A stretch of DNA of 64,000 nucleotides from Bacteroidales bacterium UBA3297 (lineage in GTDB: Bacteria > Bacteroidota > Bacteroidia > Bacteroidales > Paludibacteraceae). Shown here one piece after another: positions 35,236 through 43,079 of the stretch (the stretch's first letter is position 1; every line of letters starts with the position of its first letter). The notes below the pieces were generated by a model. The model ran no database searches, was not told the DNA's origin, and saw only the letters and a program-made list of their open reading frames with translations. Made by a program: the position numbers and the translations under genes. The DNA is taken from positions 1-64,000 of the forward strand of contig DETD01000026.1 in NCBI GenBank assembly GCA_002362105.1, written 5' to 3'.

Positions 35236-36096
35236 TTATAAGGTGTTGTTGCCGTTTTTTCTCAGCTCTTTACAGATTTTTATGGTTTCTACCGCTTCTT
35301 TTACGTCGTGTACGCGGAGTATGTCTGCACCTTTCAGCAAAGAGATGGTGTTGAGTACGGTTACTCCGTTTAGCGACTCTTCTGCATTGCAGCCCAGCAC
35401 CTGCCAGATCATCCTTTTTCTGGAAATGCCGACCAACAGGGGCAGACCGAATTGCTGGAACAAGTCCATGTTGGCCATGAGTTCGTAGTTTTGCGCAATG
35501 TTTTTCGCAAAACCAAACCCTGGGTCGAGAATGACGTCGTTCACACCCAGTTTGCGAAGTCGGGCCAATTTCTCTGCAAAATAACGAAAAATATCTTTTG
35601 TTATGTTCTCATATTCTGTTTTTTGTTGCATCTCTTGCACTGTATGGCCTACCGTATGCATCAGAATGTATGGCGCGTGCAGTTCGGCGGCGGCTTCGAA
35701 AATGCCGTCTTCAATCAGTCCGCCCGATATGTCGTTGATGATGTCGGCCCCACAATGTCCGATACCTTCTTTTGCCACTTTCGCCCTGAACGTGTCGATG
35801 GAGATGGGGGTGTCGTGGTCGATGCTGCGGATGGCTTCCACGGCCATACATACACGGTCGCACTCTTCCTGTTCGCTGACATCGCTGGCACCCGGACGGG
35901 TCGAGAATCCGCCAACGTCGATAATGCCGCCTCCTTGCGCGACAATTTCTTCGGCGCGTCGCTTAATGGCGTCGGTGTCGCGGAAACGGCTGCCCTCGTA
36001 AAAAGAGTCGGGGGTTATGTTTACGATGCCCATCACAACCGGGGTGTCTAGGGATATGAGCTTGCCATTGCAATTGAGGACTTTAGGTGTAGACAT
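35236..36096 (-). CDS. folP: Dihydropteroate synthase
   Basis: Joins p-aminobenzoate to dihydropterin pyrophosphate in folate synthesis; the sulfonamide target. It is 286 residues. Motifs: MGIVNITPDSFYEGSRF (~22-38), the p-aminobenzoate loop GGFSTRPGASDVSEQEE, SIDTFRAKVA, INDISGG, DPGFGFAKN and LLVGISRKRMI. First gene of the folP-dacA-ABC unit. Confidence 0.96.
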   Translation of the reverse strand: MSTPKVLNCNGKLISLDTPVVMGIVNITPDSFYEGSRFRDTDAIKRRAEEIVAQGGGIIDVGGFSTRPGASDVSEQEECDRVCMAVEAIRSIDHDTPISIDTFRAKVAKEGIGHCGADIINDISGGLIEDGIFEAAAELHAPYILMHTVGHTVQEMQQKTEYENITKDIFRYFAEKLARLRKLGVNDVILDPGFGFAKNIAQNYELMANMDLFQQFGLPLLVGISRKRMIWQVLGCNAEESLNGVTVLNTISLLKGADILRVHDVKEAVETIKICKELRKNGNNTL

Positions 36097-36145
36097 TTTA
36101 CTTTTTTTTGTGTTGGCTGTAAAAAATGTTTGATTTTTATTTCTA

Positions 36146-36176
36146 CAAAGATAGAAAATCTATATCTTTGCCCAAT
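36146..36176 (-). promoter_or_regulatory. Promoter of folP-dacA
   Basis: On the minus strand: ATTG (36176-36173), 19 bases, TATCTTTG (36153-36146). A plus-strand TATCTTTG at 36163-36170 forms an 8-bp inverted repeat with it, so divergent promoters may overlap here. Confidence 0.6.
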
Positions 36177-36245
36177 CACTGACTAAAATACTATTTCGAT
36201 TTGGATGGTGTTTTTGAAGTTGTGTGGGCAGAAAAAACGAATTTG

Positions 36246-36278
36246 TTTGGAGAATATCGTTTTTTTTAGTTAGGTTTG
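36246..36278 (+). promoter_or_regulatory. Promoter of gldJ
   Basis: TTTG (36246-36249), 21 bases, TAGGTTTG (36271-36278). The leader would be just under 100 nt. Confidence 0.6.
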
Positions 36279-36381
36279 CATTCGCTATCGACTAAGAAGA
36301 CGATGGTCTCGCAAAATTTTTTTTGTTTTGCCTGATAAACTAATTTTATTACGTAAACAATTATCTTATTCATAAAGTACT

Positions 36382-37941
36382 ATGAAACACGTAAAGCTTT
36401 TAAAGCTGGCGGCATTACTGCTTGTGGTGGGTGCGACTCTCCCATCTTGCGGTAAGAAGTCTTTGAAAGACTCCCAAGCCTCTAATGTTACAGGTTGGAA
36501 GTATAATGACAAGGAAAACGGCGGTTTCCAGGTTGTAACTGGTTATGAACAGGACACTCCTCCGGGCATGACTTTCATCCAGGGTGGTACCTTTACAATG
36601 GGCCGCGTTATTGAAGATGTAATTGGTGACTGGAACAATATTCCACGTCGTGTAACTGTTGCATCTTTCTATATGGACCAATACGAAATCAGCAACGTTA
36701 ACTGGCGTGAATACTTGCACTGGATGGGTCAGGTGTTCCACAATACTCCAGAATTGATTGAAAAATGTTTGCCTGATACATTGGTATGGCGTGAAGAAAT
36801 GGCTTACAACGAGCCTTATTTGGATTACTACTTCTCTCACGTCGCTTACAACTATTATCCAGTTGTAGGTATTAGCTGGGAACAGGCATGTGACTACTGC
36901 TTGTGGCGTAGCGACCGTGTGAACGAAAAACGTATGGTTGATGCTGGTGTAATCCAGTATCCTGACTTCCAGGCTTTGAAGGGCAATACCGATTCTGACG
37001 ATATCAGAAACAACCAGGTGTTCAATACCGACAAGTATATTGCTAAGCCTGACTACAAGCCAACTGAAGGTAAGAAGGGTATGAAGGACGTATACGGAAA
37101 TGCTCGTAAGACTAACATGTCTGACGGTATCCTCCTTCCTAAGTTCCGTCTCCCAACCGAAGCTGAATGGGAATATGCAGCATATGGTACCAAGTCTGTT
37201 GAAGGCGAAGAAAACTACGAGGAAAAGAAGATTTATCCTTGGTATGGTCACCAGATGCGTAACCCTGATAAGAAGTATCGTGGTGAAATGAACGCCAACT
37301 TCGTCCGTGGACGAGGCGATATGATGGGTATGGGTGGTAAGTTGAACGATAAGGCCACCATTACTGCTCCAGTTGACGCTTTCTTCCCTAACGAGTTCGG
37401 TCTTTACAATATGGCCGGTAACGTTAACGAATGGTGTTTGGACGTTTATCGTCCTCTTACCAGCGACGATGAACAGGAATACAACCCATTCCGTGGTAAC
37501 GTATACACTGTAATGAAGACTGAGGAAGGTACTATCGACGGTTCTGAAGGTACTGTTAAACTCCCTGTTATCGATGAATACGGTCGTGTGACTTTCGCTA
37601 TCGATGCTGACTCTACAACTTCTCAGGCTGTTATCGCTAAACTCGATGTTCGTAACTTCAAGGATGGTGATGCTGGAAGTAGCTTGAACAGCTGGAAGGA
37701 TACTGAACTTTCTCCAGATGCTACTACTAAGAAGATGTACGATCCTGATACTGACGCTGAGTCAATGCTTACTACTAAGATCTCTAACACCGTTCGTGTC
37801 TACAAGGGTGGAGGTTGGAAAGATCGTGCTTATTGGTTGAACCCAGGACAGCGCCGTTATCTTGAGCAGACTGAAAAACGTAGCGATATCGGTTTCCGTT
37901 GCGCAATGAGTAAGGTAGGTCCTGAAGATGATGACAGATAA
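36382..37941 (+). CDS. gldJ: GldJ-type T9SS/gliding lipoprotein (SUMF1 fold)
   Basis: A 519-residue outer-membrane lipoprotein: signal peptide and lipobox at LPSC (Cys23). The mature part is a formylglycine-generating-enzyme-like (SUMF1) fold with GMTFIQGGTFTMG (~62), YMDQYEISNVNWREY, GISWEQACDYC, RLPTEAEWEYAAYG and a C-terminal GFRCAMS. GldJ and GldK share this fold. GldK normally starts a gldKLMN operon, which is absent here, while the next gene is murF, so GldJ is preferred. In Flavobacterium GldJ stabilises other Gld proteins needed for secretion and motility. A terminator follows. Confidence 0.8.
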   Translation: MKHVKLLKLAALLLVVGATLPSCGKKSLKDSQASNVTGWKYNDKENGGFQVVTGYEQDTPPGMTFIQGGTFTMGRVIEDVIGDWNNIPRRVTVASFYMDQYEISNVNWREYLHWMGQVFHNTPELIEKCLPDTLVWREEMAYNEPYLDYYFSHVAYNYYPVVGISWEQACDYCLWRSDRVNEKRMVDAGVIQYPDFQALKGNTDSDDIRNNQVFNTDKYIAKPDYKPTEGKKGMKDVYGNARKTNMSDGILLPKFRLPTEAEWEYAAYGTKSVEGEENYEEKKIYPWYGHQMRNPDKKYRGEMNANFVRGRGDMMGMGGKLNDKATITAPVDAFFPNEFGLYNMAGNVNEWCLDVYRPLTSDDEQEYNPFRGNVYTVMKTEEGTIDGSEGTVKLPVIDEYGRVTFAIDADSTTSQAVIAKLDVRNFKDGDAGSSLNSWKDTELSPDATTKKMYDPDTDAESMLTTKISNTVRVYKGGGWKDRAYWLNPGQRRYLEQTEKRSDIGFRCAMSKVGPEDDDR

Positions 37942-37966
37942 TTGTAGCTACTCATAATAGTGATAG

Positions 37967-37996
37967 ACCCCCAGTTTTATAATTGGGGGTTTTTTA
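37967..37996 (+). terminator. Terminator after gldJ
   Basis: ACCCCCA/TGGGGGT stem with an AT-rich 10-base loop, then TTTTTTATTT. Confidence 0.88.
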
Positions 37997-38066
37997 TTTA
38001 ATTAGGAGTTTGCGTCGTCTGACTTTTTTTTGATGCACTCCTGGCTTTTTCTTTACTGGTTTTAGA

Positions 38067-39347
38067 ATGAAATTAAATACAGAAGAGGTCTACAAATTGT
38101 TTTTGCAGTGTACCTCTGTTACAACCGATTCTCGCAATTGCCCCGCTAATTCGCTTTTTGTTGCTCTAAAGGGGGCTTCGTTCAATGGTAATGCTTTTGC
38201 TGCAAATGCTGTTGCCGCAGGTTCTAAATTCGCTATTGTCGATGAAGCGGAATATGCCGACGGCAAAAGTATCTTTTTGGTCGACGACTGCCTGCTTATG
38301 CTCCAGTCGCTTGCTCGTTTGCACCGTGAAACCTTGGGTACTACGGTAATTGGTATTACGGGTACCAATGGTAAAACGACGACAAAGGAGTTGGTTGCTT
38401 CGGTTCTACAAAAAAAATACAACCTGCTCTACACCCAGGGTAACTTAAACAACCAGATTGGTGTGCCACTGACGGTGCTCCGACTGACGAAGGAACATGA
38501 ACTCGCGGTTGTTGAAATGGGTGCCAGCCATCCTGGCGATATTGAAGAGCTGGTGGCGATCGCAGAACCAAATTTCGGTTTGATTACCAATGTCGGTCAT
38601 GCCCATATTCTTGGATTCGGTTCGTTTGAGGGAGTGGTCAAAACCAAGGGGGAACTCTATGACTTTATCCGTAAAAATGGAGGCAAGATTTTCCGCAATG
38701 CCGACAACTCAATCTTGGCGTCTATATCGCAAGGCTTAGATGCGGTTCTTTATGGGGTCTCTGAATCCAACTATGTTCATGCGCACTCTTTGGGTGCGTC
38801 TCCTTTCTTGAAAGTGGAGTGGAATGGGACTGCTATTCAAACCCATTTGATCGGAGACTATAACTTCGAAAATGTGATGGCGGCTATTGCTGTTGGTTCT
38901 TATTTCGGCGTACCGTCGGCTGATATTGTTGCTGCACTCGAAGCCTACCAACCTAGCAACAACCGTTCCCAGTTTAAAGATACGGGTAAAAATCACCTTA
39001 TAATTGATGCCTATAACGCGAACCCTACCAGTATGGCGGCCGCCCTTAACAATTTTGCAGCTATGGATGTCCCTTCAAAAATGCTGGTTTTAGGCGATAT
39101 GAAGGAATTGGGTGGTGATAGCGAAATGGAACACGACAAAGTTGTTGATTGGCTGAAAAAACACGACTTTAAGTCTGTTTGCCTGGTGGGCGACTGCTTC
39201 AAGCTGGCCGCTAAGGGAAACTTCAACTGCTTCGCTAATGTAGATGAACTCAACGAATGGCTGAAGGCTAACCCTGTTTCTGACGCAAATATCCTTATTA
39301 AGGGCTCTAACAGTACTAAACTGATAAAGGCTGTCGATTTTCTCTAA
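38067..39347 (+). CDS. murF: UDP-N-acetylmuramoyl-tripeptide-D-Ala-D-Ala ligase
   Basis: Adds D-Ala-D-Ala in the last cytoplasmic step of peptidoglycan precursor synthesis. It is 426 residues. N-terminal substrate domain (VTTDSRNCPANSLFVALKG), ATP loop GITGTNGKTTTKEL (~94-107), central NQIGVPLTVL and VVEMGASHPGDI, and the C-terminal ligase domain with IIDAYNANPTSM and LGDMKELG. Starts 125 bases after gldJ, beyond its terminator. Confidence 0.95.
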   Translation: MKLNTEEVYKLFLQCTSVTTDSRNCPANSLFVALKGASFNGNAFAANAVAAGSKFAIVDEAEYADGKSIFLVDDCLLMLQSLARLHRETLGTTVIGITGTNGKTTTKELVASVLQKKYNLLYTQGNLNNQIGVPLTVLRLTKEHELAVVEMGASHPGDIEELVAIAEPNFGLITNVGHAHILGFGSFEGVVKTKGELYDFIRKNGGKIFRNADNSILASISQGLDAVLYGVSESNYVHAHSLGASPFLKVEWNGTAIQTHLIGDYNFENVMAAIAVGSYFGVPSADIVAALEAYQPSNNRSQFKDTGKNHLIIDAYNANPTSMAAALNNFAAMDVPSKMLVLGDMKELGGDSEMEHDKVVDWLKKHDFKSVCLVGDCFKLAAKGNFNCFANVDELNEWLKANPVSDANILIKGSNSTKLIKAVDFL

Positions 39348-39361
39348 TGTAGTTTCTGAAT

Positions 39362-39784
39362 ATGATTCCAAAAGAGGTGCTGGTTGTAGCGTTTATTGCC
39401 GTTATAGTGTTCTACTATGTCGGTAAGTATTTCACGGAACGCTCTATGCAAAAAAAGGAAGACTCGTCTTCTTCAACGGAAAAAAATACGGTTTCTCATT
39501 CTGCCGAGGATTGTGCCGAGGGGGGATGCGGTATGCGTGCTGTTTGTGCTGGTAAGGTCGAACGGCTGGTTGAGTATTTTGAAGATGAAGAGTTGGACCG
39601 CTTTAAGGAGCGTGCTGCCGATGGCTATTCTGCCGATGAAATTGCCGAGTTCCGTGAAGTGCTGGTGACACTGAGGGGCGACGAGGTGGCTCCTTGGCTG
39701 AACAGTCTCTGCGCCCGGAATATAAACTTGCCGTTGCCGTTACGTCAGGAGGCGATTGCTTTGGTTAATAAAAACAAGAAATAG
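39362..39784 (+). CDS. Single-TM protein with cysteine-rich segment (unknown)
   Basis: A 140-residue protein. One N-terminal membrane helix (VLVVAFIAVIVFYYVGKYF), a Ser/Thr-rich linker, then DCAEGGCGMRAVC (three cysteines in 12 residues), which could bind metal or form disulfides, and a helical C-terminal domain (VEYFEDEELDRFKERAADGY). Its stop lies one base before the sulfatase-fold gene, so the two are co-expressed. Not recognised as any named family. Confidence 0.72.
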   Translation: MIPKEVLVVAFIAVIVFYYVGKYFTERSMQKKEDSSSSTEKNTVSHSAEDCAEGGCGMRAVCAGKVERLVEYFEDEELDRFKERAADGYSADEIAEFREVLVTLRGDEVAPWLNSLCARNINLPLPLRQEAIALVNKNKK

Positions 39785-39785
39785 G

Positions 39786-41597
39786 ATGAAATCGCGTCTA
39801 TTATATTTCGTTGCTTATTATTTCTTCTGGGTGCTGGCTTTTGTCGTTCAGAAGCCTGTTTTTATGCTTTATCAGTGGGAAACGTCCAAAAGCTACGGAT
39901 TGGCCGATTGGCTTAGGGTGGTGTGGAACGGACTTTCGATGGATTTCTCTACTGCTGGTTATCTTTCGGTCCCTGTCTTGTTGCTCCTCCTTGTCTCCTG
40001 CTTTACGGGGGGCGGCCGGTGGCTCAATAAAACTATTCGGGTGTTGGGCGTCGTGCTACTGACTATTGTGGTTATGGGCTTTGTGGCCGATATGTTCCTA
40101 TATCCGTTTTGGGGATACAGGCTCGACGTGACACCGCTGTTTTATATGGAGACGCCGAAGAATGCGGTCGCTAGTGGTACCATGGCACAGAATGTGGCCT
40201 GTGTGGCCTGCTTTGTAATCGAGTGGCTGGCCTATTTCTTTGCCTTCCGTTTCGTACATAAAAAGGCTTACCATATTGACGGACGCTCCTTTTTGTCGGC
40301 AGCCCCTTTGTTGTTGCTGACGGGAGTCTTGTTCGTCGTCATTCGTGGGGGTGTTACGGTGTCGGTTATGAATGCCGGACGTGCCTATTTTAGCAAGGAT
40401 ATGTTCTTGAACCATTCTGCGGTTAATCCTATTTGGAACTTTTTTTCCTCTTTCGCCAAAGAAGATAATTTTGCCAGCCAGTATCGTTTTATGGATGATG
40501 CCGAGGCACACCGGTTGATGGCGGAAATGAGCAATCCGGTAACCCTGCCTGCCGACACGTTCGTGCTGAAAAACAAACGGCCTAATATCGTTGTTTTCAT
40601 TCTAGAGAGTTTCGGCTCTAACATCTGTGGGGCTGCGGGGGGTGCGAAGGGGCTGACGCCTAACCTCGACCGTATGGCTGCCGAGGGACTTTTCTTCTCG
40701 AACTTTTATGCGAACAGTTATCGTACCGATAGGGGACTTGTGGCTATACTGAGTGCCTATCCGGGTCAACCTGTGACTTCGCTGATGAAGTATCCGGAAA
40801 AGTCTCAGAATGTGCCTACACTGCCTGGCGTGCTGAAACAGAACGGGTATGACCTCTCGTTCTATTATGGTGGCGACGAAGATTTTACAAATATGCGTTC
40901 CTATTTGCTGCACGCGGGCTTTGAAAAGCGGGTGTGCGACAAGAATTTCTCGAGTGACGAGCTCTCGACCAAGTGGGGCGCTTACGACCATGTTGTGATT
41001 AACCGGTTGATTGACGACTTGAAAAAGCCACAGCAACAACCGTTCTGTAAGGTGTTGTTGACATTGAACAGCCATGAGCCGTTTGATGTGCCTTTCCAGA
41101 AATTCGCCGACCCTTATCCGAACTCTGTCGCTTATACAGATAGCTGTTTGGGTGTTTTTTACGACTTTTTGAAAGCTAGCCCTTGCTGGGACAACACGCT
41201 TTTCATCTTGTTGCCTGACCATGCCAAACCATATCCCGAGACCATGACGAACCAGGAGGTCGCGCGTTACCAGGCTCCGATGATATGGACTGGTGGTGCG
41301 GTCAAGGGACCGATGGTGGTTTCGCAGATGGGGTCGCAAATTGATCTGGCGCGTACTCTTTTGGCACAGTTGGATATCGATGGAAGCGATTTTGTTTTCA
41401 GTAAGAATATATTTAGTGAAAAATCTCCTAAATTTGCTTTCTACGCATATAACGACGGTTTAGGCTTTGTGACCCCTGAAGGCGCTTCTGTTTTCGATTG
41501 TGGGGGGAATGTCTCGTTGCGGGAAGACAATCCGCAGTTGACTGTCAGGGGGAAGGCTTTCCTTCAGTGCCTGATGGATGACTTGGCAAAGCGTTAG
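39786..41597 (+). CDS. LTA-synthase-type membrane sulfatase-fold protein
   Basis: A 603-residue protein with about five N-terminal membrane helices (~5-190) and an extracytoplasmic sulfatase/phosphatase-like domain. The start is ATG 39786, just past the preceding stop. Catalytic features of the LtaS-like family: metal Glu in FILESFGSN (~275), Thr314 as nucleophile (SYRTDRGLVAIL), YYGGDEDF, and a C-terminal FILLPDHAKPY with conserved Asp-His. Such proteins move phosphoglycerol or phosphoethanolamine to surface glycolipids. It differs from the YejM-like protein at 8.6 kb in lacking the DUF3413 region. Confidence 0.85.
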   Translation: MKSRLLYFVAYYFFWVLAFVVQKPVFMLYQWETSKSYGLADWLRVVWNGLSMDFSTAGYLSVPVLLLLLVSCFTGGGRWLNKTIRVLGVVLLTIVVMGFVADMFLYPFWGYRLDVTPLFYMETPKNAVASGTMAQNVACVACFVIEWLAYFFAFRFVHKKAYHIDGRSFLSAAPLLLLTGVLFVVIRGGVTVSVMNAGRAYFSKDMFLNHSAVNPIWNFFSSFAKEDNFASQYRFMDDAEAHRLMAEMSNPVTLPADTFVLKNKRPNIVVFILESFGSNICGAAGGAKGLTPNLDRMAAEGLFFSNFYANSYRTDRGLVAILSAYPGQPVTSLMKYPEKSQNVPTLPGVLKQNGYDLSFYYGGDEDFTNMRSYLLHAGFEKRVCDKNFSSDELSTKWGAYDHVVINRLIDDLKKPQQQPFCKVLLTLNSHEPFDVPFQKFADPYPNSVAYTDSCLGVFYDFLKASPCWDNTLFILLPDHAKPYPETMTNQEVARYQAPMIWTGGAVKGPMVVSQMGSQIDLARTLLAQLDIDGSDFVFSKNIFSEKSPKFAFYAYNDGLGFVTPEGASVFDCGGNVSLREDNPQLTVRGKAFLQCLMDDLAKR

Positions 41598-41626
41598 AAT
41601 GATTATTATAAAGAAAGGATTGTAGA

Positions 41627-42397
41627 ATGTCTATTTTATTCGACCAAATTGCATACGGACCTGTACACAGTCGTCGACTGGGTGTTTCGTTAGGGGTTAA
41701 CTTGTTGCCTGTTAACCAAAAAATGTGCTCGTTCGAGTGTATTTATTGTGAGTGCGGTTTTACCAACAAGGTGATGGGCGCAAAACTGCCTACCCGACAG
41801 CAGGTGATAGAGGCGCTTACTGTAAAACTCGACGAAATGAAGGCGCAGGGGCTGAAACCCGATGTCTTCACTTTCGCTGGAAATGGTGAACCGACCCTTC
41901 ATCCCGATTTTGCTGGAATCATCGACGATACCATTGAGGTTCGCAGCCGTTTGTTCCCTAATGCGAAAATCAGTGTCCTCTCTAATGCGACCATGATTGG
42001 CCGTGACGAGGTCTTCCAGGCATTGAGTAAGGTCGATAACAATATCTTGAAATTAGACTCAGGCATCACCGAAACGGCCCGGCTTATCGACTTGCCCAAC
42101 TCTCCGGCATACAGCGTTGAGAAGCAGATTGAGTTGATGAAGCGCTTTGAGGGAAACCTGATTATACAGACTATTTTCCTCCGTGGTATGTACAACGGAC
42201 GGGTGGTCGATAATACGACTCCTGAAGAAATTGCCGCATGGACAGAGGCAATCCGTCAAATCCGTCCTAAGCAGGTTATGGTGTATCAGGTCGACCGGGA
42301 AACTCCGGTGCCTGGCTTGGAGAAACTGACTAACGAAGAACTGGCCCGGTTGTCGCAACCGGTCAGCGATTTGGGAATTCCTGTGTTGGTCGCTTAA
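41627..42397 (+). CDS. Radical SAM protein
   Basis: A 256-residue protein with the radical SAM iron-sulfur motif CSFECIYC (Cys34-x3-Cys38-x2-Cys41) and the SAM-binding glycine-rich strand FTFAGNGEPTLHP. The N-terminal YGPVHSRRLGVSLGVNLLP places it in a widespread group of small, uncharacterised radical SAM enzymes. Substrate unknown. Starts 29 bases after the sulfatase-fold gene. Confidence 0.85.
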   Translation: MSILFDQIAYGPVHSRRLGVSLGVNLLPVNQKMCSFECIYCECGFTNKVMGAKLPTRQQVIEALTVKLDEMKAQGLKPDVFTFAGNGEPTLHPDFAGIIDDTIEVRSRLFPNAKISVLSNATMIGRDEVFQALSKVDNNILKLDSGITETARLIDLPNSPAYSVEKQIELMKRFEGNLIIQTIFLRGMYNGRVVDNTTPEEIAAWTEAIRQIRPKQVMVYQVDRETPVPGLEKLTNEELARLSQPVSDLGIPVLVA

Positions 42398-42411
42398 TTT
42401 TTTATTCGTTT

Positions 42412-43059
42412 ATGGTGCAAAGACTAATCTGTACTTTTTCTTTATTGCTGGCTTTGGTTTGCCCTGCATTTTCTCAGTTTGAAATTGGTGCGAACTTGGG
42501 CGCTAGTGTCTCCGTTTCTAATTTGGACCCGTTGGGCCGCGATGTCTCTCCTTTGTCGGGTATCTACCCCGAACTTAGGGCGGGCTACTTGTTCAACGAC
42601 TGGCTGTCGGCCAATTTGGGCGTAGGTTTTGCTCAGCGTGGCTTTAAAGAACAGCCCGAAGGCGAAGCCGCACGTAAGGTCCGCCTCCGTTATTTCCAAG
42701 TACCTGTATATGCGGGTGCGCGCTATCCGCTTTGCAATAAGGTCAGTGTGGCTGCCTCTTTGGGTTTGCAGCTCAACTTCTTCAATTCTTCCGATGCCCC
42801 GGCTCCGTTTAACATCGATTATCAGGAAATGCACAATCCTGTTGCTTTCCTTTGTGGTGCCGAATGTGGTTACGACCTGTTTAAGGATGTGCGTTTGAAC
42901 CTCCAATACCGCTATACGGCCGATTTTGTTTATGCCGACCGTTATGAGTCGCTGGGCCGCCTAAGTGCGAACTGGATTATGCTCGGTGTTACGTACACGC
43001 TTCGTCCTAAAACAGCAGAGGTTCATCCTATCGAGGGGGCGCTTTCTTCTATATGGTAA
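42412..43059 (+). CDS. Outer-membrane beta-barrel protein
   Basis: A 215-residue protein with a signal peptide (MVQRLICTFSLLLALVCPAFSQ) and a small eight-stranded-type barrel: FEIGANLGASVSVSN, LRAGYLFNDWLSANLGVGFA, FQVPVYAGARYPL, LQYRYTADFVY. Matches the porin_2/OmpA-like 'outer membrane beta-barrel' group; function unknown. 14 bases after the radical SAM gene and 20 before HTCS 1, so it may read through into the regulator. Confidence 0.8.
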   Translation: MVQRLICTFSLLLALVCPAFSQFEIGANLGASVSVSNLDPLGRDVSPLSGIYPELRAGYLFNDWLSANLGVGFAQRGFKEQPEGEAARKVRLRYFQVPVYAGARYPLCNKVSVAASLGLQLNFFNSSDAPAPFNIDYQEMHNPVAFLCGAECGYDLFKDVRLNLQYRYTADFVYADRYESLGRLSANWIMLGVTYTLRPKTAEVHPIEGALSSIW

Positions 43060-43079
43060 TTCTTTAAACTGCTTGGTTT

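Noticed and set aside
36382..37941. Formylglycine-generating (sulfatase-maturing) enzyme
   Set aside because: The SUMF1 fold is present, but the lipoprotein signal, length and murF neighbour fit GldJ, and the sulfatase-fold proteins here use Thr, not a formylglycine site.
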